From positions 122,998 to 186,997 of the IMG/VR virus record IMGVR_UViG_3300018080_008436: a stretch of 64,000 nucleotides of DNA, one strand, 5' to 3'. Position 1 is the stretch's first letter. Every line of letters begins with the position of its first letter. Made by a program: the position numbers and the translations under genes. This document shows, piece after piece, positions 1 through 8,175 of this stretch. This stretch comes from a virus. The notes under the pieces were generated by a model. The model was not told the origin of the DNA, made no database searches, and saw nothing but the letters and a program-made list of their open reading frames with translations.

Positions 1-193
1 TGGGATTTGATCATGTCACATTTGGCTCAAGTTTTTCTTGAGCCTGTACCTAGATTCAGAAATTCCACCAGAACTTGATGAACCAGTCACATTTGGCTCA
101 AGTTTTTCTTGAGCCTGTACCCCGCCGGGAACTGCAAGGTCGCTTGACAGTTTGTCAGTCACATTTGGCTCAAGTTTTTCTTGAGCCTGTACC
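1..193 (-). CRISPR. CRISPR array, truncated by the window edge
   Basis: Three identical 36-nt repeats lie at 15-50, 86-121 and 158-193, separated by spacers of 35 nt (51-85) and 36 nt (122-157). Bases 1-14 are probably the end of a further spacer, so the array continues to the left. Read on plus, each repeat starts GTCACATTT, contains a perfect 8-bp hairpin (GGCTCAAG, loop TTTTT, CTTGAGCC) and ends TGTACC. A promoter and leader to the right point leftward, so the crRNA is probably minus-strand, with repeat 5' end GGTACAGG and 3' end AAATGTGAC; this orientation is inferred. The strong internal hairpin would suit tracrRNA-free processing by a Cas12. No perfect match to either spacer was noticed elsewhere in the window by eye. 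Confidence 0.96.
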
Positions 194-370
194 TTACCCT
201 ATTGTAAATACTTACAATAAGGAAACTTATAACTCGGTTTTCGAGCGCCTCAAAATCTCATCAATAAATTGTCAAAGAACATGTAGAAATTTATAAAAAC
301 TTCCATAAATTTGAGTAGTCAAAACTCTCTGCGAGAGGCTATTGCCTAAGCCTTTACCATTTAACCTCTC
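194..370 (-). ncRNA. CRISPR leader / structured leader RNA
   Basis: This AT-rich 177-nt gap separates the cas operon from the first repeat and lies downstream of a leftward promoter. As minus-strand RNA it begins near GAGAGG and can form several hairpins. Bases 365-371 can pair with 332-338 (CGAGAGG/CCTCTCG), or 333-337 can instead pair with 325-329 (CTCTC/GAGAG). CTCG/CGAG arms lie at 233-236 and 242-245. ATTGTAA/TTACAAT arms at 201-207 and 212-218 lie 8 nt from the first repeat. No clear anti-repeat was found, so a tracrRNA is not supported by eye, though a scout-type RNA cannot be excluded. Confidence 0.6.
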
Positions 371-375
371 GATAT

Positions 376-403
376 ACTATAGCCATAAAAATGCCTATGT
401 CAA
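376..403 (-). promoter_or_regulatory. Class A promoter for the CRISPR leader and array
   Basis: On the minus strand TTGACA (403-398) is followed after 16 bp by TATAGT (381-376). The predicted start near 369 leads into the leader and array. The box begins only seven bases after the stop codon of the Cas3-like gene, so the array has its own promoter. The same TTGACA-N16-TAnnnT layout recurs many times in the window. Confidence 0.75.
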
Positions 404-409
404 ATCATT

Positions 410-2872
410 TTACCAGATCTCATCTGCCATAATGCCGAATTCATCATCATAATCCCCCATCCAAACCAAAATCTCAAGTTGACGTTCTCGAAGCTTTTTC
501 TTCCTATCCCCATCAACCTGAATAGATCCATCCTCAATAATCAAATCCCCTACTGATATTACCCTTTGGCGAGATACCAACTCTTCAAGCTTCTTCTCGC
601 TTAAAAATTTATTGACACTAGCTCTTTGAACGTCAGCATAAGAAACATATTCCCCATCTTCTATCTTCTGCACCAAACCCAAATCTGTTATTAAACAAAC
701 CTGTATGGAGGGAATGATTTGGAATATCTCATCCAGTGTTCTGAAATTTAACTTTTGATATGAATCTTTATATGCCCTTATGTCGTCTTTGATGTTGTCT
801 TTCCCTGAACGCAACCGATACTCGAATTCTTTCTCCATCATATAAGTGCAGTTCTCTGGCGAGTGGTTTCCAACTGATTTAAGATTCCACTCATAGGCTT
901 TCTGAGATGGCTTTAATGAGAAATTCCGACCAAACTTCTTATCGTCATTCAATGGATAATCAGATAGTTTAAATACATACAACATCGAGTCCGTATACTC
1001 AAATCCACGATTTACACGACCTGCCATCTGAAGGACACTTCGGTATGATGGTTCTTCTCGGAAACCATAACGGAAGGAGAGGTCAAGTCCGATATCAGAA
1101 CCATCTGTTGCAACCAGAATCACATCTTCTCCGTCATTCAATGCTTCACTTACTCTTCTGTATTGCTCTTGTTTGTCGCTATGATTTACTGAAGAGTGTC
1201 TAACAAAAACACTCTTGTCAGTATTCTCTTTCAAAAACTTTGCGAACTCAACTGTTCTAAGAACCGTTGACATTACAACAAAAACACTTCCTTCTTTTTG
1301 AATGATAGCATCTGTCAAACTCTGAAATGACTGCTCCCTCCTATAGAGAGTGTGATAATCGTATTTCACCCTGTCACTTTCTAAAGTCAACATCTGATTG
1401 TACAATGAATCTGATAATACATTAACAATCTCCCAGGTCTTATCAGACAAAAGACTTCGTGTTTGCAAATCTTCCAATTCCCAATAAGAGGGGGGAGATC
1501 CTGATCCAAGAACAAATTTAGACCCGAATAAACAACCTAAGTCATAAAGAAGATCATAGATAAGCCCCCAATGTTGCAATTCAGCACAACGGTCATATTC
1601 ATCAAAAACAATTACAGCACCAACAATCTTATGAAAATTTCTTATAACTGACGGTGAGTTTGATGTGAAAATATCGAAAAACGTTTTACTAGTCGCAATG
1701 TTGATTGGAGCAGTAACCCCTTTGGCATAGATCTTATTGGTGTACCTTTCATAATCAAACAAAGAGTGGATCGCATTTATCTCTTTATCCTTATCCTCCA
1801 TGAAAACTAAATCATCCAAACTACCATAACTCTGATCAACCAACGCTATGTAGGGAATATTAATTATGAGTTTATTTAGACCACTTTTCTCTGCTATTTT
1901 AAGAGCCAAAGGGATATAAGAGAATGTTTTCCCTGATCCGACCAAACCTTTCACCAGATAAAACATATCTTGTGGATCGGGTTCAAAAGCATTAACTTCT
2001 TCCCTCATCTTATTTCTAAGGTCATTTCGCCTCTTTACAAAAGGCTTGTCTTCGACTCGAAGATCTTTTGTTTTTTGTCCAAGAACTTCATCTAACTTTG
2101 TGTTGAAACTCTTAAGCCTTTCTTCTGGCTTAAGATCGTGAGTTTGAACTGGGTAGTAAGATTTATAGTTCTCAGACGTATCCTTATGATCAGCATCTAT
2201 CAACAAAGAAAGAAGAAACCTAAACATGAGAAATGACTTCAACGTAGTGTCAACAATCTTATTGTTAACGGGAACGTGTTCGAACTTAAAATATTTCTCA
2301 TGCTTATAAGAATATGACTTCATATATGTGTCAACATGATCTCTTACTCTTGAGTTTCCCATCATGTATTTCGCCATACTAGAGTCATCCCTTAACGAAT
2401 CTAGATCGTAAGAGAACCGTGGACGAAACCTAGACATATCTATTTGAACTACCGAAGAGAAATCATCGAATCCTATGTGGTGGGCGAGGACGATAAATGC
2501 CGCCATGATATATTGGGACTCATTGTATTTATCATAACAGTTAATCAAGAAAGCACAACCAGCATCAACATGGTTAATCATTCTTTGCTTTGTATGTCCA
2601 TCCCTGGATGCATCTGGAGGGGTTCTAAGTACCCTCTGGCATTGATCGTCCAACTTTCCCATGTCATGATAGGTACAAGCCAAACTAAGGATATTCTCCA
2701 TGGCAGAATACGTCTCTTCGTCTACATTAAGATACTGCTTTTTCTCAGCGAGTAGCTTCAATGCATAAGATCTAACACCATTTACATGGTCCTGATAGGA
2801 CTGTGCGGGGATGATTATTTCATCCCCGTAGTGTTTCTTATATTCAGCAGAATGAGCCAAAAGAGGGTTCAT
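410..2872 (-). CDS. Cas3-like HD nuclease-helicase
   Basis: An 820-residue protein with an N-terminal HD phosphohydrolase domain followed by a superfamily 2 helicase, the domain order of Cas3. HD metal ligands are visible as H29, H69-D70, H101 and H131-H132. Helicase motifs are Walker A GLVGSGKT (309-316), motif II DEYD (424-427), motif III as GSGSP rather than SAT, motif V ending IGLDLSF (about 594-600) and motif VI QMAGRVNRG (615-623); the last two are typical of Cas3. In type I systems Cas3 degrades DNA after recruitment by Cascade, but no Cascade gene is present here. Its ATG overlaps the TGA of the Cas12 gene (ATGA), so the two are translationally coupled. It could act on DNA opened or nicked by Cas12, or be an independent nuclease-helicase; that role is inference. 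Confidence 0.85.
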   Translation of the reverse strand: MNPLLAHSAEYKKHYGDEIIIPAQSYQDHVNGVRSYALKLLAEKKQYLNVDEETYSAMENILSLACTYHDMGKLDDQCQRVLRTPPDASRDGHTKQRMINHVDAGCAFLINCYDKYNESQYIMAAFIVLAHHIGFDDFSSVVQIDMSRFRPRFSYDLDSLRDDSSMAKYMMGNSRVRDHVDTYMKSYSYKHEKYFKFEHVPVNNKIVDTTLKSFLMFRFLLSLLIDADHKDTSENYKSYYPVQTHDLKPEERLKSFNTKLDEVLGQKTKDLRVEDKPFVKRRNDLRNKMREEVNAFEPDPQDMFYLVKGLVGSGKTFSYIPLALKIAEKSGLNKLIINIPYIALVDQSYGSLDDLVFMEDKDKEINAIHSLFDYERYTNKIYAKGVTAPINIATSKTFFDIFTSNSPSVIRNFHKIVGAVIVFDEYDRCAELQHWGLIYDLLYDLGCLFGSKFVLGSGSPPSYWELEDLQTRSLLSDKTWEIVNVLSDSLYNQMLTLESDRVKYDYHTLYRREQSFQSLTDAIIQKEGSVFVVMSTVLRTVEFAKFLKENTDKSVFVRHSSVNHSDKQEQYRRVSEALNDGEDVILVATDGSDIGLDLSFRYGFREEPSYRSVLQMAGRVNRGFEYTDSMLYVFKLSDYPLNDDKKFGRNFSLKPSQKAYEWNLKSVGNHSPENCTYMMEKEFEYRLRSGKDNIKDDIRAYKDSYQKLNFRTLDEIFQIIPSIQVCLITDLGLVQKIEDGEYVSYADVQRASVNKFLSEKKLEELVSRQRVISVGDLIIEDGSIQVDGDRKKKLRERQLEILVWMGDYDDEFGIMADEIW

Positions 2873-5800
2873 TTGATGTCTTGTTCTTCTACCGTTAACT
2901 TGATGTGGTTACATCTCAGTTCTTTTGAGACCCATTTCTTTTTCTTAGGCGAGTAATATACAGAAGTGTTTCTGAATGGAACTTTCTCTCCATCGACCAG
3001 AATCTTCTTTCCATCGATATCGAGTTTTTTGCCATCAATTAATCTCTCAACTTCTAGCTCACCATGATCCCCCATTTTCAAAACAGCATCTTTCTTAGAT
3101 TTCCCACCAACATCTTCCAAGAACTTTTTATAGAAACGCTTCCTATTATCACTGGAAACATTTCTCTTTTGCAAAATGTAGACAGTTGATTGGTCTTCAA
3201 CAACAACACCGCTTAACGTTTGGATAAGATCCCGATCAAAGAACCTTTCCCCTATGTTCTTTGAAGCATTGATGTCAGCATCAATAGACTTAATTTTACC
3301 ATTGCGGACAACGTACAGTCTTCCCCCTTTCCTGTATCCTATATCTTTAGTTTCATTATCAAGCTGAGAGGTCAGGTATGGAGAAACGTACTGAACTACA
3401 ACTCTGTGCTTCTCTGCTTTCTCTTCAATGCGTTTTTTGAGTTCCCCACTCCCCCACAAACTCTGGATCGCATTCTTGTCCTTTTCTCTATATTTCGAGA
3501 CAGACGAATCAAGATCTTCAAGGATGATCATATGAGCACCAAGATCAAGGGCATTATTCACAATGGCAGAAGACAAATAGGTCAGGACATTTCTTCGAAG
3601 GCCATTAATATAATCCCAGATCTTCTTTCCATAAATCTGATCTGTCTTCACAACTCGAACTGTACCAATCGAAGACCATGACTTCATTAAAGAAAGAAGT
3701 GCTTTCGCAAACTTAATCTTATGAAATGTTTTCTGGGTAACGACTTGTGTCTTTTTTCCCCTGATATTGTCAAGATTTTCCCTCTTAATTCTTGACATAA
3801 TAGCCTTCGCTTCCTGAATCAGAGGGGGAACAAATTGTGCGTTACTGGTCTTCCATTTCAAAAGTGAGATGTTCAAAATGTCATCTTGATTTCCTTCTAC
3901 ATCTTCGGGAAGATGGCTTAAAATCTTGACAACGTAGGGATCGTCTTCGTCAAGAACTTTGATCCCATCAATATCATCAACAAAATCTTTCGCACTAATT
4001 TTGTCAATATGATCTGCATAGGTATCAACATAATAATTGATTTGTTGGATGCAATTATGAAAAGATTGAACGGCCTTACGGCTTGCGATATCTAATTTTC
4101 CGATATTGCCTAACCCAACAGTATTCCCATTCTCATTCAGGACACCAATAAACTGCCTTTTGAGTTCAGGGTCATCAATGATACTCTTTTTAACAACTGG
4201 GATTAACTTCACTATCTTTTTTAAGTTGAGAACAAAATAATAACCTTGGTCCATCTCAGAACTCTCAGATTTTGAGCGCAGACTTCCACTTGTAAGGTAT
4301 TTATACCCACCCAATACTCCGTCTTTATAAGAGAAATCAAAAGATGACCATGCCCCTACATTACGAATACCCAAATCATATGCAACCGCTCTACAGTTAT
4401 TATCTGAGATATTCAACTTACTAGGGCTTTTTGCAACATGGTTATAGACGAACTTCCTCAGATTCGAGAGAAATTCCCCTTGTTTTCCGAATTTACCATT
4501 CAAAGGGCTGACATCTGATAACTGGAAAGCAATTTCCCACTTCTTTGTCTTTCTATTAAAAAAGATTCTTGGCTCTTTTGATTTGGCAATAAATCTCGCC
4601 TTACCACCCGTAGAATAAGAAATAGTGTAATTGTTATCTTTTCGATTCGGATTTCCACTTAAAATTTCCAAATCACTCAGATACTTGTTATTACAAACAA
4701 CGAAGTGGACTTCCTTACCTGATAACGGATTATCGAACTTAATTACCAAACCTTCTCCTTCTATACTCATCGAGTAATTAAGATAATTTCCGCCAAGAAG
4801 AATAGAAGTGCTGTTCTGGAATGTTGATACGTTAATGGAGTTTTTCCCCCAGTGATAACTTTCCTCAACAACCTTTGCGAATGTCCTCTTCCCATCGTGA
4901 TCTTTACACAATTTGTAAAACTGCTTTTTATTATTAAAAAGAAACTGCATGAGGGTAACATCCAACCCATACATAAACTGTTCACTTTGGGAAAAGGTGT
5001 GATTAGGATCAAGAGACTCAAAATAATCATGAATTGAAGGGGTTTTGTCCCCTCGCTTCCCAAATTCTTTATCGAGTTTCTTGACAATAGTTTTGAACGT
5101 TCTGAGTTTCATCTTCTCAATTGGTCCATATTTAGACTCAATCATATCCTCGACAAAGAGAACAAAATCACTATCTTGTTCATAAAGCTTTACACGTTCA
5201 GCTTCCCAACAATTCTTCGACTTTTGATATTCTTCAGAGGTCTCTTCAAATGATTTAAGCTTCCCCGATACATTCCCAACGATTACATATTTGAAGTCAG
5301 AAGATTCTGACCAACCTATGTCAAACCACAGATAGCCGCTATCTCTTAACTCTTTGTGCGCTTTATATTCAGCAGAACTTATCTCTTTCTTCTTATCCCC
5401 AAAAAAATAGGTCCCAAAACCTCTCGTCTTTTTCTTCTTGGAAAACTTATTGTAGAAGAATCTGCACTTTTTAGCGAAGTCCTCAAAATCTTCAAAATAT
5501 TCCTTGTGCTCTTCGTAGTCTGCTTTCAATTGTCTCTGCACTTCTTCTTTTGAAATCTTTTCTCCGTCAATTGACAGTTCTTCCCCCTTCATATATAAAA
5601 TACGAATCAGCAAAGTGTTACTGAGGTCTTGAACCTTCTCGGATATATCTGACAGAGCCTTTCTCAGGCCACCAGAATGTATATTAAATGCACTAATGCT
5701 AATAGCTCTTGTTAAGGACCTATCTTCATATCGATCCATCATACAGCAACTAAAATCAAGTAGCCCCTTTTTATCTATAGAGTAGTCTGCTTTCTGAATC

Positions 5801-6228
5801 ATATTTTTAAGGGCTGGGAAGAAATCTTCGACTAATGAACCGTTTACACTCATCGAGATAAGTTCATTTAACTTATCAAGATTCTCCTGAGTTGGGTCAG
5901 ATAAAAGTTGAGCATAGGCATCCTGTTGCGCCATCACTCCCTGGTAATACTCCTGATACTCTTTCTTTTTCTGAGCCTTCTTTTCTGCACTGCTCATGTT
6001 CTTTCTGACATTTTTTGCCTTGAAATTTTTCTCCCCCTTTACCCTTGAAAAACAAATGAACATAGAGTCCAAAAATTTAGAGGCATAAGACACTAAACTT
6101 GGATCAACTCCAATATCTGAAAACCCATTTCTCAGTCTTTCTTGAATTTTATTTTTTGTGACAATACCATCATCTTCAAAGAGGTATTCTGACTTCATTA
6201 ATTTAACCATTTCGTTGATGTTCATCAT
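2869..6228 (-). CDS. Cas12-type (type V) RuvC nuclease effector
   Basis: An 1119-residue protein with a split C-terminal RuvC domain of the Cas12/TnpB type. RuvC-I is AYDLGIRNVG with D618, RuvC-II is IILEDLD with E904, and RuvC-III is DADINASKNIG with D985. The segment between II and III (WGSGELKKRI, then SPYLTSQLDNET, then DIGYRKGG) follows the Cas12b-like pattern S-S-x-x-D-x-x-T-x-x-x-G-x-R. It has no CxxC zinc ribbon and is only about 80 residues long. The N-terminal 600 residues are helical and lysine-rich, as expected for the guide/target recognition lobe. About 134 residues follow RuvC-III and include repeated IDGKK-like strands. Length fits full-size Cas12 proteins (b, c, h, i); the subtype cannot be assigned by eye. 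Start ATG overlaps the TGA of the upstream mini-gene, and the stop overlaps the Cas3-like start. Confidence 0.88.
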   Translation of the reverse strand: MMNINEMVKLMKSEYLFEDDGIVTKNKIQERLRNGFSDIGVDPSLVSYASKFLDSMFICFSRVKGEKNFKAKNVRKNMSSAEKKAQKKKEYQEYYQGVMAQQDAYAQLLSDPTQENLDKLNELISMSVNGSLVEDFFPALKNMIQKADYSIDKKGLLDFSCCMMDRYEDRSLTRAISISAFNIHSGGLRKALSDISEKVQDLSNTLLIRILYMKGEELSIDGEKISKEEVQRQLKADYEEHKEYFEDFEDFAKKCRFFYNKFSKKKKTRGFGTYFFGDKKKEISSAEYKAHKELRDSGYLWFDIGWSESSDFKYVIVGNVSGKLKSFEETSEEYQKSKNCWEAERVKLYEQDSDFVLFVEDMIESKYGPIEKMKLRTFKTIVKKLDKEFGKRGDKTPSIHDYFESLDPNHTFSQSEQFMYGLDVTLMQFLFNNKKQFYKLCKDHDGKRTFAKVVEESYHWGKNSINVSTFQNSTSILLGGNYLNYSMSIEGEGLVIKFDNPLSGKEVHFVVCNNKYLSDLEILSGNPNRKDNNYTISYSTGGKARFIAKSKEPRIFFNRKTKKWEIAFQLSDVSPLNGKFGKQGEFLSNLRKFVYNHVAKSPSKLNISDNNCRAVAYDLGIRNVGAWSSFDFSYKDGVLGGYKYLTSGSLRSKSESSEMDQGYYFVLNLKKIVKLIPVVKKSIIDDPELKRQFIGVLNENGNTVGLGNIGKLDIASRKAVQSFHNCIQQINYYVDTYADHIDKISAKDFVDDIDGIKVLDEDDPYVVKILSHLPEDVEGNQDDILNISLLKWKTSNAQFVPPLIQEAKAIMSRIKRENLDNIRGKKTQVVTQKTFHKIKFAKALLSLMKSWSSIGTVRVVKTDQIYGKKIWDYINGLRRNVLTYLSSAIVNNALDLGAHMIILEDLDSSVSKYREKDKNAIQSLWGSGELKKRIEEKAEKHRVVVQYVSPYLTSQLDNETKDIGYRKGGRLYVVRNGKIKSIDADINASKNIGERFFDRDLIQTLSGVVVEDQSTVYILQKRNVSSDNRKRFYKKFLEDVGGKSKKDAVLKMGDHGELEVERLIDGKKLDIDGKKILVDGEKVPFRNTSVYYSPKKKKWVSKELRCNHIKLTVEEQDIK

Positions 6229-6407
6229 TTTGGTTCCTTTAGTTTTTTAGTTTCACAAATAGAACGAGCAGGACAGGTTGAGCAACGAGGAATCCCGAAA
6301 GGGATATCTTCTTTATAACAATTGTAGAAACCAACTGGTTCCCCTAAGAGACGAATCTTCACCTTCTCCCCTGGCTTAGGTTCCCAAAATTTGAATTCTT
6401 TTCTCAT
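6225..6407 (-). CDS. SSB-like mini-protein with Cys cluster, coupled to Cas12
   Basis: A 60-residue protein. Its first half, FWEPKPGEKVKIRLLGEP, resembles the first OB-fold strands of this phage's own SSB (FPEKGEYRVRLCGK, gene at 58652-59413). Its second half has a C-x11-C-x2-C-x5-C cluster (PRCSTCPARSIC) likely to bind zinc. The stop overlaps the Cas12 ATG and the start overlaps the previous gene's stop, so all three are co-translated. It could be a truncated SSB paralogue that binds displaced single-stranded DNA or the effector; function is unknown and the homology is a by-eye judgement. Confidence 0.75.
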   Translation of the reverse strand: MRKEFKFWEPKPGEKVKIRLLGEPVGFYNCYKEDIPFGIPRCSTCPARSICETKKLKEPK

Positions 6408-6712
6408 ATCTGGTTCACCTTAACAGATACTTTCTTAGTGACCTCAACCGCCCCAGAACTCTTGAAAGCGACATAGCTCGGATAGCTTTTCTTTTCTTCT
6501 TCTTCGATTTCTTTCAGCCACTCATCCTCGTCAGTAAAATAACGGTAATCAAAACAAGTTTCATAATGAGCGGGATACCCATGACCTGGATTGGTACGAG
6601 ATCTTTCATCACCTGGAATGCGAATGTTCCTCTGAGTCATGATTACCCAATGAGGTTCTTTAGGAATCTCTTTCAGATCATGAACATAGGTGGTTTTCGA
6701 CTTGTAACTCAT
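6404..6712 (-). CDS. Hypothetical protein in the cas operon
   Basis: 102 residues, not recognised. It is rich in aromatic and charged residues, with a central acidic stretch (FTDEDEWLKEIEEEEKK) and a basic, polar C-terminus. No Cys cluster or membrane segment. It overlaps the downstream mini-protein by 4 nt and the upstream transglutaminase-like gene by one base, so it belongs to the same polycistronic unit as the cas genes. Confidence 0.75.
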   Translation of the reverse strand: MSYKSKTTYVHDLKEIPKEPHWVIMTQRNIRIPGDERSRTNPGHGYPAHYETCFDYRYFTDEDEWLKEIEEEEKKSYPSYVAFKSSGAVEVTKKVSVKVNQI

Positions 6713-7266
6713 TATCTTTCCTCTTCTTCCATTTCTTTGTAGTTATAATCACATGCATCCATGAACTCTTTGCAAGTGAGTTTTTTCTGAAAATACTTTG
6801 GATTCATGATCTTCCAAGAGCCTCCGCTTTCCCCTCCAACCCATTCAGAGACCTTCTTGGCGATCTCTTTGATCGTTCTATAGGGTCCATGAATGCCTCT
6901 ATGATCATTGAAAGCGTTCTCGAAATGATACCACTTCCCACTCTCTTTAAAAATGAGAAATGTATGAGTGCCAATTCCATACTGCTGGACGAAAATCATC
7001 CTACTTGGTATTTCCATCTGATCAAACACATGTTTGGCAAAAACAGTTTGGTCCCAACAGGTCCCCAATCGATGTGTGTACACTTCATGAGGAAGAAGCA
7101 TTGAATATTTTTCCCAGAAACGCCCCCCAGTACTCGTGTATTCGTTGTAATCTGAGTCCATCCAACCATAGTCAATTTTTTTCATCCACTTCAGTAAATG
7201 ATGAGGGTTTTCGAACTTCTTGATCTTTTTGGGCTTCTTGGTCTTAGAAGTAGTGTACCAACTCAT
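6712..7266 (-). CDS. Transglutaminase-like cysteine peptidase-fold protein
   Basis: A 184-residue protein with the Cys-His-Asp arrangement of the transglutaminase/papain-like fold: C70 in RLGTCWDQ, H101 in GIGTHTFLIF and D121 in ENAFNDHRG. Members act as proteases, amidases or transamidases, or are inactive scaffolds; the substrate here cannot be told. The lysine-rich N-terminus has no signal peptide, so it should act in the cytoplasm. Ribosome site AGGAG precedes the ATG. It lies 9 bp after the nicotinamidase and overlaps the next gene by one base, in the same operon as the cas genes. Confidence 0.75.
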   Translation of the reverse strand: MSWYTTSKTKKPKKIKKFENPHHLLKWMKKIDYGWMDSDYNEYTSTGGRFWEKYSMLLPHEVYTHRLGTCWDQTVFAKHVFDQMEIPSRMIFVQQYGIGTHTFLIFKESGKWYHFENAFNDHRGIHGPYRTIKEIAKKVSEWVGGESGGSWKIMNPKYFQKKLTCKEFMDACDYNYKEMEEEER

Positions 7267-7275
7267 ACTTTACTC

Positions 7276-8073
7276 CTATGCAAGAACTTTTACGGAATCA
7301 CTGACCTGCATCCCCTTTGCAGTCATTTCATCGACAAAGCCATCCCCCAAGAACTCCAGAGTTGGAACATTGGAACAAAGATCTTCAAGAAGATAAATCT
7401 TCTGAGCGAAGTCGTCCCCCAACTCATAAACGATGTCGCGTACTGTATTGGCTACGCAATGGCTCAAAGCCTCTCCTGCAACCAACAGCATATCAGCACG
7501 ATTCAGCACTTCCAAAAAGAATCTATTGGGAAGAGTGTTTCTGTCCAACGGATCTGGAACTTCTGCTTTGATGGCCGAATAATGTTCGGTATAGGGGTTC
7601 TCCCCCTTGAAGATGTAATTGATCCCCTTGTGGTGATCTTTGCTCAACTTGCGCAAAGCATCAGATACTCTCTTCTCAATCTGAAACCCTTCAGTTCCAG
7701 CGATACAATGAGGTGGCCAAATGGTCAAAGGATATCGTCCGTTTTCCTCAAGTTCCTTCACATACTGTTCAGCCCAAAGAGCGTCCCGAGTATCTGCCAC
7801 AGTATACAGACCATCCTCCAATACCTTCCTTGTGATAGACGTAAGAGGATTAGGTTCATTCCCTTTGCCATCCTTCCAAAAAACGGGATGAGCAATATCA
7901 TACTCATTATGGCAGTCCATTGTCACATGAGTATGAGTGAATTTATGGCCATGCAGGGCCAGGAATTTGGCGAGACGAACACAGTCTTGGTCTGCGCCTC
8001 TAACATAGAGTGCTCCTTCGGGATCGCAGAAATCGTTCTGTGGGTCAATGATCAACAGTTGTAGGTTTGGCAT
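7276..8073 (-). CDS. pncA: Nicotinamidase (isochorismatase-fold amidohydrolase)
   Basis: 265 residues, close to bacterial PncA plus small insertions. The catalytic triad is visible as D10 (IDPQNDF), K156 (IFKGENP) and C206 (EALSHCV), with metal ligands D53, H55 and H62. It should convert nicotinamide to nicotinate, the first step of NAD salvage; the matching nicotinate phosphoribosyltransferase is at 17939-19123. Start ATG follows AGGAG. It heads the operon that runs through the transglutaminase-like gene into the cas genes. Another hydrolase of the isochorismatase family is possible, but the WPPHC and triad motifs favour nicotinamidase. Confidence 0.85.
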   Translation of the reverse strand: MPNLQLLIIDPQNDFCDPEGALYVRGADQDCVRLAKFLALHGHKFTHTHVTMDCHNEYDIAHPVFWKDGKGNEPNPLTSITRKVLEDGLYTVADTRDALWAEQYVKELEENGRYPLTIWPPHCIAGTEGFQIEKRVSDALRKLSKDHHKGINYIFKGENPYTEHYSAIKAEVPDPLDRNTLPNRFFLEVLNRADMLLVAGEALSHCVANTVRDIVYELGDDFAQKIYLLEDLCSNVPTLEFLGDGFVDEMTAKGMQVSDSVKVLA

Positions 8074-8104
8074 AGTTTTCTCCTATTGCTACGTTGTTAG
8101 TACA

Positions 8105-8134
8105 TAAAAAAGGACTACTATTATAGTAGCCCTT
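8105..8134 (-). terminator. Rho-independent terminator
   Basis: On the minus strand a hairpin (AAGGGCTACT paired with AGTAGTCCTT, 8110-8134) is followed by a T run (8111-8105). It would end the transcript of the 8176-8862 gene. The -10 box of the next promoter lies inside the hairpin's upstream arm, so the downstream transcript starts without a complete hairpin. Confidence 0.75.
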
Positions 8135-8150
8135 AAAATTAATTTGTCAA
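8123..8150 (-). promoter_or_regulatory. Class A promoter of the pncA-cas operon
   Basis: TTGACA (8150-8145), a 16-bp spacer and TACTAT (8128-8123) on the minus strand, about 45 bp ahead of the nicotinamidase start. It should drive pncA, the transglutaminase-like gene, two small genes, Cas12 and the Cas3-like gene as one transcript. It overlaps the terminator hairpin of the gene before it. Confidence 0.7.
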
Positions 8151-8175
8151 GTTGTTCTTAGTAAAAAACTTCGCC

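Noticed and set aside
122-157. TTGACA inside spacer 2 as a promoter
   Set aside because: No -10 box at 16-17 bp, and the hexamer lies in a spacer, so it is chance.
75-296. Plus-strand open frame across the CRISPR array
   Set aside because: It consists of the repeats (each giving SHLAQVFLEPVP) and has no ribosome site; a by-product of the array.
194-370. tracrRNA
   Set aside because: No clear stretch complementary to the repeat could be found by eye.
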